NCBI GenBank assembly: GCA_038065915.1
Contig: JBBTPZ010000002.1
Location: forward strand, 1 to 64,000
Direction: 5' to 3'
DNA from: VMGX01 sp038065915
GTDB taxonomy: Bacteria; Patescibacteriota; Minisyncoccia; Phycocordibacterales; 21-14-all-36-13
Length of the DNA: 64,000 nt
This document shows, one piece after another, positions 7,687-16,142 of this stretch; within the stretch, counting starts at the first letter, position 1; each line of letters opens with the position of its first letter. A program made the translations under genes and the position numbers. Below the pieces are notes generated by a model. It was not told where the DNA came from. It did no database searches and was given only the letters and a program-made list of their open reading frames with translations.

Positions 7687-8013
7687 ATGAATGAATTCGC
7701 AGTTATAAAAACAGGCGGAAAACAATACAAAATCTCCAAAGGGGATACTATTCTTATTGAGAAAATAAAGAGTGACGAAGAGCCAAAGGTTGGCGATAAA
7801 ATAATATTTGATAATGTTTTGATGGTTGATAATGGGAAAGACACGACTTTGGGTGACCCTTATATAAATGGAGCAAAAGTGATAGGTGTTTTAATGGCTG
7901 AAGGAAAAGGAAAGAAAATTACGGTTATAAGATATAAAGCAAAGAGTAGATACTTCAAAAAGAAAGGACACAGACAACCATATTTTAAAGTGAAGATAGA
8001 ATCTATTAAATAA
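7687..8013 (+). CDS. rplU: 50S ribosomal protein L21
   Basis: The 108 aa have the L21 signature: FAVIKTGGKQYKISKGD at the start, DNVLMVDNGKDTTLGDPYI, and the C-terminal YKAKSRYFKKKGHRQPYFKVKI. It binds 23S rRNA in the large subunit. Unlike the usual L21-L27 operon, L27 is about 9 kb away on the other strand. A strong terminator follows. Confidence 0.97.
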   Translation: MNEFAVIKTGGKQYKISKGDTILIEKIKSDEEPKVGDKIIFDNVLMVDNGKDTTLGDPYINGAKVIGVLMAEGKGKKITVIRYKAKSRYFKKKGHRQPYFKVKIESIK

Positions 8014-8038
8014 AAACCTGGCCTACGCCAGGTTTTTA
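8012..8038 (+). terminator. rplU terminator
   Basis: AAAAACCTGGC and GCCAGGTTTTT form a perfect stem overlapping the stop codon. A degraded second copy (ACCTGGCCTAAGCCAGATT) follows at 8071-8090. Confidence 0.85.
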
Positions 8039-8095
8039 TAGTCGTGAATAGAATTTTAAAAAATTCCTATAACCTGGCCTAAGCCAGATTGTTGT

Positions 8096-8148
8096 GGATT
8101 AAAACCTAACACGACTCTTTAAAAGCCCATTAAGGGCTTTTAAAGTTA
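8096..8148 (+). repeat. CACGACTCTTTAAAA-family stem-loop repeat, copy 2
   Basis: GGATTAAAACCTAACACGAC followed by TTTAAAAGCCC/GGGCTTTTAAA arms. It shares flanks with copies at 3094-3143 and 50287-50340, but the inner stem is changed on both sides so pairing is preserved. Confidence 0.65.
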
Positions 8149-8180
8149 TAGTAGTGAAAAGAATTTTTTTAAAAAACCCA

Positions 8181-8222
8181 TTTTTACACCAAATTGTCCT
8201 ATCGGACATTTAGGTGTAAAAA
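8181..8222. repeat. Palindrome P1, left flank of Cas2-like gene A
   Basis: A 42-nt hairpin: TTTTTACACC..TTGTCC, tip TATC, GGACA..GGTGTAAAAA, with two mismatches. It ends 47 nt before the start of the Cas2-like gene and has the same design as P2 on the other side. Confidence 0.85.
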
Positions 8223-8269
8223 GAAACATGGTAGAATATAATATAATGAAATAATATACGACACATAAA

Positions 8270-8824
8270 ATGTTAAATGAAAACAAACAAAAAATAATAA
8301 ATGTATCAAAACTAATCTTGAAAAGTTTATTTGTCATATCAGTTGCAGTAACAGTGATTTCATTACCCGGAATGGCAAAAGTAATAAAATTATTTGAAAC
8401 TGATAAAAAATATCGAAATAAATTTAACAGAGAAATTTATAGATTAAGAAAAAATAAATACGTAAGAACATACAACAAAAATGGTGAAATAATGTTAGAG
8501 ATTACAAGAAAAGGAGTCAGATTAGTAAAAAAATATAATTTTGAAGAATTAAAGTTAAAAAAACAAACAAAATGGGACAAAAATTGGAGAATTGTGATGT
8601 TTGACATTCCAGAAAATAATAGATCGGCAAGAAGGGCATTGAGAATAAAATTAGATCAATTGGGATTTGCTAAATATCAGAAGTCCGTTTTTATATATCC
8701 ATATTCTTGTAGAGATGAAATTAATTTTATTTTAAATTATTTTAACGTTAAAAATTTTGTTAATTATATTGTTGCAAGAAAGATAGATAACGAAAAAAAA
8801 TTTAAAAAATTTTTTGAATTATAA
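8270..8824 (+). CDS. Cas2-like/PaaX-like protein, copy A
   Basis: 184 aa. Residues about 12-38 are hydrophobic (KLILKSLFVISVAVTVISLP). A winged-helix-like part follows (NREIYRLRKNKYVRTY ... EITRKGVRLVKKY). Then comes a Cas2/PaaX-middle-type ferredoxin fold with the strand WRIVMFDIPENNRSARRALR and LGFAKYQKSVFIYPYSCRDE. The Asp in MFDIPE sits where Cas2 nucleases carry a metal-binding Asp; activity is not shown. It is the most divergent of the three paralogs in this window (others at 23174 and 60225). Automated pipelines may name such proteins Cas2, but there is no CRISPR array or cas1 here. It is flanked by palindromes P1 and P2. Confidence 0.8.
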   Translation: MLNENKQKIINVSKLILKSLFVISVAVTVISLPGMAKVIKLFETDKKYRNKFNREIYRLRKNKYVRTYNKNGEIMLEITRKGVRLVKKYNFEELKLKKQTKWDKNWRIVMFDIPENNRSARRALRIKLDQLGFAKYQKSVFIYPYSCRDEINFILNYFNVKNFVNYIVARKIDNEKKFKKFFEL

Positions 8825-8864
8825 TTTCAAAAAAATAAAATTTAAATACCAAAATCAAAAATTA

Positions 8865-8906
8865 TTTTTATACCAAACTGTCCTATAGGACAGTTTGGTA
8901 TAAAAA
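8865..8906. repeat. Palindrome P2, right flank of Cas2-like gene A
   Basis: A perfect 42-nt palindrome: TTTTTATACCAAACTGTCC, tip TATA, then the exact reverse complement. It begins 41 nt after the gene A stop. Arms match P1 (ACACCAAA-TTGTCC versus ATACCAAA-CTGTCC) and differ from the palindromes at the other gene copies. Confidence 0.9.
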
Positions 8907-8946
8907 ACGAAATGACCAAAACAAGATTTTATTTAACCCTACAAAA

Positions 8947-9564
8947 CTAATGTCTATTTTGAATAGCGTTTTTAATTGTCTCACTATCTATGTATTCAAG
9001 TTCCGTTCCAGTTGAAAGCCCTTTCCCAAGCATACTTATTTTAATGGAATTTTTTTGAGCCAAAACTCCTAAAAGTTTTACCAAAAATTCCATTGTGTTT
9101 TCTCCCTCCGTGTTTAAACTCGTTGCTATTATAATTTCTTTCAGACCGTTTTTTACTGATTCGTTTATTTTTTTAATCAACTCCTTTGCTCTTATTTTTT
9201 CTTCAGGATTTTTTTCAAAAACGGAAATATTTCCACCCAACACAAAATAATATCCTTTATAGATTCCACTTTTCTCCAAATTTTCCAAATCAGTATCTTT
9301 TTCTATCAACATTAACATTGAAGAATCTCTATTTTTATCTGAACAAATTTTACAAATTTTTTCCTTTCCTGGACTGGCAGGGAAGAAACGATAACAAGAA
9401 TCACACATTAAAACCTCATCTTTCAATTTATTTAATAATCCAATAAGTTCATCCAGAAAATCATTTCCTTTTGTTAACAAAAAAAAGACGAACCTTTTTG
9501 ATTGTCTAGGACCTATTCCGGGGAATTTTGAAAAAATTCCTGCTATTTTTTCTATTGCATTCAT
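8947..9564 (-). CDS. recR: Recombination protein RecR
   Basis: 205 aa. An N-terminal helix-hairpin-helix region (KFPGIGPRQSKRFVFFLL) is followed by a C4 zinc finger (CDSCYRF..ICKICSD) and a Toprim domain (LMLIEKDTDLENLEKSGIY ... IIATSLNTEGENTMEFL). RecR acts with RecF/RecO to load RecA at gaps. It lies 8 nt downstream of dnaB, so the two are probably co-transcribed. A common bacterial partner, dnaX, is not visible here. Confidence 0.95.
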   Translation of the reverse strand: MNAIEKIAGIFSKFPGIGPRQSKRFVFFLLTKGNDFLDELIGLLNKLKDEVLMCDSCYRFFPASPGKEKICKICSDKNRDSSMLMLIEKDTDLENLEKSGIYKGYYFVLGGNISVFEKNPEEKIRAKELIKKINESVKNGLKEIIIATSLNTEGENTMEFLVKLLGVLAQKNSIKISMLGKGLSTGTELEYIDSETIKNAIQNRH

Positions 9565-9572
9565 AATTAAAA

Positions 9573-10985
9573 TTAAAAATCTTCAACAACATCTTGGTCT
9601 TCCATTGAGCCATCATCAAATCCTTTCTTTTCTACACTCAAAAATGTAGCTCTTCTATCATCAAAATACAATTCAACTTTACCAGTTGGACCATTCCTGT
9701 GTTTTTCTATTAATAATTCGGCGATGTTAGGTTTATCGGAATCCTCTTTGTATTTATCTTCTCTGTGTATAAATACAACGACATCAGCATCTTGTTCAAT
9801 AGAACCAGAATCTCGCAAATCGGATAATCTAGGTCTTCCACCCCTTTGTTCAACCGCTCTTGATAACTGTGACAGAGCTATAACAGGTATATCCAATTCT
9901 CTTGCCAATGTTTTTAAAGAACGGGATATTTCTGTAACTTGATTTACCATTGAATCAGACATTTTCATTCTTCCGCTCGGAATCATTAGTTGTAAATAAT
10001 CAACAATAATAAGTTTTATGTCTCTTTCACTTTTTAATCTTCTTGCCACGGACCTCATTTTTGTAATTGTATTTCCTGGTTGGTCATCAATAAAAATAGG
10101 TGCTTTTGATAAAAGGTCCAGAGAATCTCTCAAACGCCCAAAATCATCTTCGGCCGTTATTTTACCAGTTCTTAATTTCCATGCATCAACTCTTGATTCT
10201 GCCGATAGCATTCTGTCAACAAGTTGTTGTGAACTCATTTCAAGAGAAAAAATACACACGGCATTGTTATGGTTTACGGCTGTTTTTCTTGCGATGTCCA
10301 AAGCCAAGGAGGTCTTTCCCATTGACGGACGAGCGGCTAAAATTATTAAATCAGATTTTTGAAAACCAGATAATTTATTATCCAATTCTTGAAAACCGCT
10401 AGACACACCTCTCAAGTCAGTTCCGGATTTATGTAATCTGTCCATTCTATCCCATGCTTCGCCGAGCTCATCTTTAAGATGAACATAAGGTCTAACTTTT
10501 GAAAGATTGGTCACATTGAATATCTTTTTTTCTGCCTTGTCTAAAATTTCATCAATATCTTCATCATCACTACCTTCGTCATAACCAATAGATGAAATAT
10601 GATTTGCTGCCTCTATCAAATTTCGCATTTTGTATTTGTTGTAAATAATTTTTGTGTAATACAAAGCATTTGCCGCACTCGGAACAATTGATACAAGGTC
10701 AGTTAAATAACTTCTCCCGCCGACTCGTTCAAGTTTTTTTCTTTCGTTCAATTTTGAAGAAACTGACAACAAATCAATCGGGTCTCCCTTTGAAAGTAAA
10801 TCTAACATTATTCCATAAATTATTTTATGTTTTTCGGAATAAAAACATTCCGGAGATAATATGTCAGCAATCTCATGAATGATTTCTGGTTTTAACATAA
10901 TAGAACCGAGAAGCGCTTTTTCCGCTTCAATATTTTGAGGTGGAACTCTTAGTTCGTTGGTTATTTGATTAGTTGTGTTTGCCAT
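9573..10985 (-). CDS. dnaB: Replicative DNA helicase DnaB
   Basis: The 470 aa match family length. The N-terminal domain starts PPQNIEAEKALLGSIMLKPE. The RecA-like domain has Walker A ARPSMGKTSLALDIA (about 219-233), Walker B IKLIIVDYLQLM, and the arginine finger/H4 region SDLRDSGSIEQDADVVVFIHR. It forms the hexameric replisome helicase. An intergenic AT-rich tract of about 240 bp with low-complexity AAAATG repeats lies upstream. Confidence 0.97.
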   Translation of the reverse strand: MANTTNQITNELRVPPQNIEAEKALLGSIMLKPEIIHEIADILSPECFYSEKHKIIYGIMLDLLSKGDPIDLLSVSSKLNERKKLERVGGRSYLTDLVSIVPSAANALYYTKIIYNKYKMRNLIEAANHISSIGYDEGSDDEDIDEILDKAEKKIFNVTNLSKVRPYVHLKDELGEAWDRMDRLHKSGTDLRGVSSGFQELDNKLSGFQKSDLIILAARPSMGKTSLALDIARKTAVNHNNAVCIFSLEMSSQQLVDRMLSAESRVDAWKLRTGKITAEDDFGRLRDSLDLLSKAPIFIDDQPGNTITKMRSVARRLKSERDIKLIIVDYLQLMIPSGRMKMSDSMVNQVTEISRSLKTLARELDIPVIALSQLSRAVEQRGGRPRLSDLRDSGSIEQDADVVVFIHREDKYKEDSDKPNIAELLIEKHRNGPTGKVELYFDDRRATFLSVEKKGFDDGSMEDQDVVEDF

Positions 10986-11156
10986 TAGTGAGATTCTAAC
11001 ATAGTGATGTTTGGTGGGGAATAGACGGAAGAGTCAAAAAGTTGAAATAGTGTGGATGAGTGGGGATAGTGAAAATTAAAAATGAAAAAATCAAAATGTA
11101 AAATGACAATGTAAAAATCTTAAAATGTTGTCATTTAAGGGTGTATTTTGAAATGC

Positions 11157-11186
11157 TTGACAAAACATAATTAAATATGCTATAAT
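11157..11186 (+). promoter_or_regulatory. Consensus promoter for the 76-aa gene
   Basis: A perfect TTGACA (11157-11162) and a perfect TATAAT (11181-11186) are separated by 18 nt. Confidence 0.8.
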
Positions 11187-11231
11187 ACATGCAGATAACA
11201 AATCCTAAATTCTAACGAAAGGAGAAATAAA

Positions 11232-11462
11232 ATGTTAAATTTTTTTGAATCCGGGAAAGGCAACTCTTTAAGAGTTGCTGTTAATTCATTGATTAATTAC
11301 AACTCTAATATTCTTTCCGTTTCTTTTGGAAATGGAAGAGTTGAAGTGGTTGTAGAAAAAATCCCCCCAAGATTTAAGGGGAAAATAATTACAAAACAGG
11401 ACAAAATTAAAAATTACATCGTTTATTACGGTGTAAATAATAATATTTTAATTATCTTCTAA
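11232..11462 (+). CDS. Hypothetical protein, 76 aa
   Basis: Full expression signals surround this small orphan: a consensus sigma-70 promoter, AAAGGAGAA eight nt before the ATG, and a rho-independent terminator. The product starts MLNFFESGKGNSLRVAVNSL and is rich in Asn and beta-branched residues, suggesting a small beta-rich soluble protein. No family was recognised. The strength of the promoter predicts abundant transcript. Confidence 0.65.
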   Translation: MLNFFESGKGNSLRVAVNSLINYNSNILSVSFGNGRVEVVVEKIPPRFKGKIITKQDKIKNYIVYYGVNNNILIIF

Positions 11463-11464
11463 AA

Positions 11465-11500
11465 AATAAGCCGATGATGTGAATCCTCGGCTTTTTTCTT
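11465..11500 (+). terminator. Terminator of the 76-aa gene
   Basis: AAGCCGATGAT...ATCCTCGGCTT stem followed by TTTTCTTTTT. Confidence 0.75.
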
Positions 11501-11533
11501 TTTTAAAAACAAAAATATTATAGATTGAAAAGC

Positions 11534-12892
11534 TTATTTAACGCTTTTCAATTCAAATCCATCTTTTGTATCCTTCAGTTCATAACCAAGTCCTTCAATT
11601 TTTTTGCGAATTTCATCTGCCTTTTCCCATTCCTTGTTTTTTCTTGCCAACTCGCGTTCTTGCGCGAGTTTTCTTATTTCTTGTGGGATTTCTTGTACTT
11701 CAATTTTATCCAAACCAAATCCAAAAATTTTATCAAATTCAAGCAGGGTAGCTTTTTTGTCTGAGTTTTCAACAGAATCGTCTTTTACTAATTTCCACAC
11801 CAAAGCTACCGCTTCAGGTATAGCTAGATCATTTTCTAATAATTTTTTAAATTCACTGATATATTTTTTGTCGGGTTTTTTAATCTCATTTCCAATTTCA
11901 TTATAGAAATTACAAAGTTTTTCAAGAGCACTTTGAGCGCCAATAAGCGCTTCCCAAGAAAAATTCATTTCAGAACGATAATGTGCTGTGAGAGTCAAAT
12001 AACGATAGGAAAGGGAATTAATGTTTTTTTCTTTTAAAGTATCAAGTGTAATTACATTTCCGATTGATTTAGACATTTTTTCTGCTTCTGAAGACAAATT
12101 TTCTTTTATATTCAAAAAACCTCCGTGAATCCAATATTTTACAAAATGTTTACCTGAAACCGCCTCACTTTGCGCAATTTCATTTGTGTGATGGGGGAAT
12201 ATTAAGTCAGTTCCACCTGTATGCATATCAAAACTTTCTCCCAAACATTTTGTAGACATTGCAGAACATTCTATATGCCATCCCGGACGGCCCTTGCCAA
12301 TTTCTGTGTCCCAGTAAATCTCGCCGTCATCTTTATCGTAAAATTTCCACAGAGCAAAATCTTGAGGGTTGTCTTTTTCATATTTATCGTTTTTGATTCG
12401 TGATTTTGATTTTGAAACATTTTTTAATCCCGCGAGTTGTCCATAGTTTTTTGATTTTTGAATAGAAAAATAAATCCCATCCTCTGTTTTATAAGCATAA
12501 TCATTTTCAATCATTTTTTTAATCATCTCAACCATTTTTTCTATATTTTCAGTTGCTCTTGGTGTTTTCTCTGGTATTTCAATATTTAATTCTTTTAAAT
12601 CAGCAAAAAACAATTCTTCATATTTTTGTGTGATTTCTTTTTGTTTATTTTTTTCTCCCTTACTTTCTTTAATAATTCTATCGTCTATGTCGGTTATATT
12701 CATTACATGGTTTACTTTATATCCCAAAAAATTAAAAGTTCTTTTCAAAACATCTGTAGAGATAAATGTACGAAGATTACCTATATGTGCGCGAGAATAA
12801 ACAGTTGGTCCACAAGTATAAATATCCACATTTGGTGGATTTATTGACTCAAATTTTTCAATTTTTCTGGACAAGGTGTTATATAATTTCAT
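11534..12892 (-). CDS. cysS: Cysteinyl-tRNA synthetase
   Basis: A 452-aa class I synthetase. It has a HIGH-type motif in YTCGPTVYSRAHIGNLRTF (HIGN) and KMSKS in SEAEKMSKSIGNV. The zinc-site cysteine C in CGPTVYS and the WHIECSAMSTKCLG segment are present. It charges tRNA-Cys. The C-terminal part is shorter than average but keeps the helical WEKADEIRKKIEGLGYELKD region. Confidence 0.97.
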   Translation of the reverse strand: MKLYNTLSRKIEKFESINPPNVDIYTCGPTVYSRAHIGNLRTFISTDVLKRTFNFLGYKVNHVMNITDIDDRIIKESKGEKNKQKEITQKYEELFFADLKELNIEIPEKTPRATENIEKMVEMIKKMIENDYAYKTEDGIYFSIQKSKNYGQLAGLKNVSKSKSRIKNDKYEKDNPQDFALWKFYDKDDGEIYWDTEIGKGRPGWHIECSAMSTKCLGESFDMHTGGTDLIFPHHTNEIAQSEAVSGKHFVKYWIHGGFLNIKENLSSEAEKMSKSIGNVITLDTLKEKNINSLSYRYLTLTAHYRSEMNFSWEALIGAQSALEKLCNFYNEIGNEIKKPDKKYISEFKKLLENDLAIPEAVALVWKLVKDDSVENSDKKATLLEFDKIFGFGLDKIEVQEIPQEIRKLAQERELARKNKEWEKADEIRKKIEGLGYELKDTKDGFELKSVK

Positions 12893-12933
12893 ATGATTAT
12901 TTTAACATTTTTTATTTTTTATTTAAAACTCGT

Positions 12934-12962
12934 TTGACAAATTGAATTTGATTTGATATTAT
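12934..12962 (+). promoter_or_regulatory. Promoter of the 86-aa gene
   Basis: TTGACA (12934-12939), 17-nt spacer, TATTAT (12957-12962). Confidence 0.7.
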
Positions 12963-12995
12963 TTTGCATAGACAGAACACTAAAAGGAGAATAAG

Positions 12996-13256
12996 ATGAA
13001 AACTTCTCAAAAGGATGAAGTTTTCATAAAATGTCCTTCTGACAAATACATGGAGTATTTTTTCGTAAAAGTTCAGGTTTGTAAAAATGGGTCTGATATT
13101 TATGAAATTAAATATTTTGACCCGGATTTCATTCACGAAGATAAGTATTTGCAAAATGCAGTTCGTGAATTAAGTCAATCAGATAAGGTTTATCTGATTG
13201 AAGAATTTAAACTTTTTAAAAAAGAAGGAAGCATTATGAAAACTTTAACAAACTAA
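12996..13256 (+). CDS. Hypothetical protein, 86 aa
   Basis: A small acidic/lysine-rich soluble protein, beginning MKTSQKDEVFIKCPSDKYME. AAAGGAGAATAAG precedes the ATG, with a good promoter upstream and a terminator downstream. No recognised domain. The layout matches the other standalone orphans in this window. Confidence 0.65.
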   Translation: MKTSQKDEVFIKCPSDKYMEYFFVKVQVCKNGSDIYEIKYFDPDFIHEDKYLQNAVRELSQSDKVYLIEEFKLFKKEGSIMKTLTN

Positions 13257-13302
13257 AATCCGCTGATTTTTTAATTAAAAAACAACAGCGGATTTTTTTT
13301 GT
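13256..13302 (+). terminator. Terminator of the 86-aa gene
   Basis: AAATCCGCTG and CAGCGGATTT arms around an AT-rich loop, followed by a run of eight T. Confidence 0.75.
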
Positions 13303-13337
13303 TTCTATTCTCTAATTGTAGCGAATAGGGGGATAGT

Positions 13338-13400
13338 TTTTTATCTGCGTACATCTGCTTCTAATCTGCGTCCATCCGCGATTTTGCCGTAGGCAAAATT
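13338..13400. repeat. ATCTGCG repeats with GCCGTAGGC hairpin
   Basis: ATCTGCGTACATCTGCTTCT and a further ATCTGCG copy, followed by the small palindrome ATTTTGCCGTAGGCAAAAT. Same family as 3593-3640 and 63836-63880. Confidence 0.55.
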
Positions 13401-14314
13401 TACAACCACTTCTTAGATTTAAAATAAAGATAAAATATAATAGCAACTATGAACATTGTTCCAGTAACTATCCAAAAATCATTTGGCATTCCCACTATAG
13501 GTGTGTACTTCGTATTCATTTGAAACAAAGCTGCCAAAATTGTGAGAGGGTAAGCAATAAAAGAAACGATTGTTAAAACTTTCATTATTTCATTTTGTTT
13601 TGTGGACAAAAGTGAATTATTTGTCTCGCGTAACTCATTAAGCATTTCTTTATTTTTTTCTATATTTTTTATTATTTTATATTGTTCCGATATTATTGAT
13701 TTTAAAGAATATGCAAAATTTTTTCCGAAAAAATTTAGAGCAAATTCCTCAAAAGATTTTAATATTTCACTATGCGGTGTCATTATTTGTTTAAAATCAA
13801 GAAGAATTCTTCCTGTCTCGGAGATTTCTTTAACCATTTCTTTTTCCATGCCCTTGAAAATATCATCTTCAATTTTCTTTAATTTTGAAGAAGTGTATTC
13901 AATTTCGTCTGATGTAAACTTGTAAATCTTATTTATCATATGATAAAAAATAAAACCTGCATGTCCTCCCATTTCTCCTTTTTCAAGAACGGAATTTACT
14001 TCAAATGTTTTTGAAAAATTATGAACGGGGTCAATTGCATCATATCTGGTTGTTATTATAAATTTTTTTCCGATTATAAAATCTATTTCTTGCATCACAC
14101 TTTTTGAATGAGAATGTTTTGTAACGGGGAAGTGTAATATCAAATAAATATAATCGTCATACAACTCAACTCTCGGTTTTACAGTAGGCAAAAGTAATTC
14201 TTCAGCAACAAAAGGATGGATTAAATATTCCTCCATTAATTTTCTAATCTCATCTTGTTTTGGTGATTCTATATCAATCCAAGTTAAATCCATGTACTCA
14301 TATTTAGTTATCAT
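13400..14314 (-). CDS. corA: CorA-family divalent cation transporter
   Basis: 304 aa from the ATG at 14314; an ATG at 14353 would add a hydrophobic, probably untranslated leader. A long cytoplasmic N-terminal region (DLTWIDIESPKQDEIRKLME ... IDFIIGKKFIITTRYD) and a long helix precede two C-terminal membrane helices (VLTIVSFIAYPLTILAALF and FWIVTGTMFIVAIIFYLYF). This is the CorA Mg2+/Co2+ channel topology. The usual GMN filter motif after the first helix reads QMN here (FQMNTKY). It ends in a short basic tail. Confidence 0.85.
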   Translation of the reverse strand: MITKYEYMDLTWIDIESPKQDEIRKLMEEYLIHPFVAEELLLPTVKPRVELYDDYIYLILHFPVTKHSHSKSVMQEIDFIIGKKFIITTRYDAIDPVHNFSKTFEVNSVLEKGEMGGHAGFIFYHMINKIYKFTSDEIEYTSSKLKKIEDDIFKGMEKEMVKEISETGRILLDFKQIMTPHSEILKSFEEFALNFFGKNFAYSLKSIISEQYKIIKNIEKNKEMLNELRETNNSLLSTKQNEIMKVLTIVSFIAYPLTILAALFQMNTKYTPIVGMPNDFWIVTGTMFIVAIIFYLYFKSKKWL

Positions 14315-14386
14315 ATATATATTATACAAGAAAAGAAAAAAACAAAAAAGCAAAAAAAGAAAATAGGGGATTATTAATAAAAAATC

Positions 14387-14415
14387 GCCCGAGGTTTAAA
14401 ATTAAAACCACAGGC
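14387..14415 (-). terminator. Terminator of the 56-aa ORF
   Basis: On the minus strand, TCGCC..GGTTTTAATT pairs with TAAACC..GGCGA and is followed by TTTTTTATT. It overlaps the stop codon. Confidence 0.6.
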
Positions 14416-14572
14416 GAGGAAATCCTTTAAATCTTTGGATGAAAGGTGTGATTAATATCATTTTTGATCCCAAAAATGATATAAACCAAGTTATGTTTCC
14501 ATCCAAAATCATTTTTGTCTCACATCCGAGTATCAGTGTGAGAACGAAATTGAAAAAAAATTTCTTTTTCAT
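14402..14572 (-). CDS. Possible small lipoprotein or membrane peptide, 56 aa
   Basis: The frame starts at ATG 14572, with GGAGG seven nt upstream. The N-terminus MKKKFFFNFVLTLILGCETK looks like a lysine-rich signal followed by a lipobox-like ILGC. The rest is hydrophobic/basic and ends PRLWF. A terminator hairpin overlaps the stop. Strong translation signals suggest it is real; function unknown. Confidence 0.5.
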   Translation of the reverse strand: MKKKFFFNFVLTLILGCETKMILDGNITWFISFLGSKMILITPFIQRFKGFPRLWF

Positions 14573-14668
14573 GTAACCTCCAAAAGAACTGTTATTAAAA
14601 TAATAACATTTTTAGATATTTTTTCAATCATTTGCTTCATTCCATGTATTTTGAGATAATCATTGTTA

Positions 14669-15919
14669 ATGAAAAAAATAATAAATAATAAAATCGCATT
14701 AACTTTTTGTGCATTAGCATTTTCAATCGCTGTTTTTTTTGTTGGTTTTTATGCAGGAAACAGTAACAATGTCTCAAAAATAGATGAAACATATAAAATA
14801 ACAAATAATGTAGAAGATATCTCGGGGAAAAACGTGGAAAATGTTGACTTGTCGGATTTTTGGGCTGTGTGGAGCACTTTAAACGATAAATTTGTTTCTT
14901 CAACAACAACAAAAGTGACAAATAAAGAAAAGGTTTGGGGCGCTATAGAAGGTCTCACAAGTTCATTCGGCGACCCATACACGGTATTTTTTCCTCCAAA
15001 AGAAGCAGAAATATTTCAAACAAGTATAAATGGTAATTTTTCTGGTGTTGGAATGGAAATTGGTATAAAGGATGACCAGCTCACGGTAGTAACGCCACTA
15101 AAGGGAACACCCGCGGAAAAATCCGGTATGCTTTCTGGAGATAAAATTATTGCAATAGATGGTAAAAATACATCAGGCATTAAAGTAGACGAAGCTGTTC
15201 AATTAATAAGAGGGGAGAAAGGGACAAAAATAAAATTAACTGTTGTGAGAAAGGGTGTAGATAAATCATTTGATGTGGAAATAATTCGTGACACGATAAC
15301 AATACCGACGATTGATACAAAATTGAGAGATGATGGAATTTTTGTTTTGAGTTTATATAATTTCTCATCAGTTTCTCCAAACTTGTTTAAAAATGCATTA
15401 AAAGAATTTGTAGATTCAAAGTCGGATAAATTAATTTTAGATTTAAGAGGAAATGCTGGTGGTTATCTTGGGGCGGCTGTTGATATGGCCAGTTGGTTTT
15501 TACCGGAAGGCAAAGTTATTGTAACTGAGGACTTTGGAGAAAAAAACAAGGAACAAAATAATATCCATAGGAGTAAGGGATATAATATATTTAATAAAAA
15601 TTTGAAATTTGTAATACTTGTTGATAATGGTTCGGCTTCCGCATCTGAAATATTAGCTGGCGCTCTAAGTGAACATGGTGTTGCAAAATTAGTTGGGACG
15701 AACACATTTGGTAAGGGGTCAGTTCAAGAACTTATTGATATAGGAAAAGATAGGGCTTCTCTAAAAGTTACAGTTGCAAGATGGTTGACTCCAAATGGAA
15801 AATCTATATCAAATGGTGGTTTAACTCCTGATTACAAAATGGAAAATACCGCCAAAGATAAAGAAAATAAAATTGATAAACAAATGAATAAGGCGGTTGA
15901 GATACTTTTAAAAATGTAA
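14669..15919 (+). CDS. ctpA: C-terminal processing peptidase, S41 family
   Basis: About 416 aa from ATG 14669 (an in-frame TTG lies 6 nt earlier). The N-terminal membrane anchor is KIALTFCALAFSIAVFFVGF. A PDZ domain (VVTPLKGTPAEKSGMLSGDKI) is followed by the S41 domain with catalytic Ser in DNGSASASEILAGAL and Lys in GTNTFGKGSVQ. It is an extracytoplasmic serine protease cutting protein C-termini. The last 54 bases plus one are duplicated across the scaffold gap that follows. Confidence 0.93.
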   Translation: MKKIINNKIALTFCALAFSIAVFFVGFYAGNSNNVSKIDETYKITNNVEDISGKNVENVDLSDFWAVWSTLNDKFVSSTTTKVTNKEKVWGAIEGLTSSFGDPYTVFFPPKEAEIFQTSINGNFSGVGMEIGIKDDQLTVVTPLKGTPAEKSGMLSGDKIIAIDGKNTSGIKVDEAVQLIRGEKGTKIKLTVVRKGVDKSFDVEIIRDTITIPTIDTKLRDDGIFVLSLYNFSSVSPNLFKNALKEFVDSKSDKLILDLRGNAGGYLGAAVDMASWFLPEGKVIVTEDFGEKNKEQNNIHRSKGYNIFNKNLKFVILVDNGSASASEILAGALSEHGVAKLVGTNTFGKGSVQELIDIGKDRASLKVTVARWLTPNGKSISNGGLTPDYKMENTAKDKENKIDKQMNKAVEILLKM

Positions 15920-15920
15920 A

Positions 15921-16020
15921 NNNNNNNNNNNNNNNNNNNNNNNNNNNNNNNNNNNNNNNNNNNNNNNNNNNNNNNNNNNNNNNNNNNNNNNNNNNNNNNN
16001 NNNNNNNNNNNNNNNNNNNN
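15921..16020. other. Scaffold gap (100 N) with identical 55-bp flanks
   Basis: Bases 15866-15920 (end of ctpA) are repeated exactly at 16021-16075. A 55-bp identity on both sides of a fixed 100-N gap is the pattern left by a de Bruijn assembler with k near 55. The gap is probably artificial and real DNA may be contiguous. Confidence 0.85.
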
Positions 16021-16142
16021 AATAAAATTGATAAACAAATGAATAAGGCGGTTGAGATACTTTTAAAAATGTAAAATGCAAATATCAAAATGCAAAATTA
16101 AGGAATAAATTTTCTATGAAAATTTATAAACAATAAAATATT

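Noticed and set aside
15804..16088. ORFs spanning the first N gap
   Set aside because: They cross 100 N and are antisense to ctpA; artefacts.
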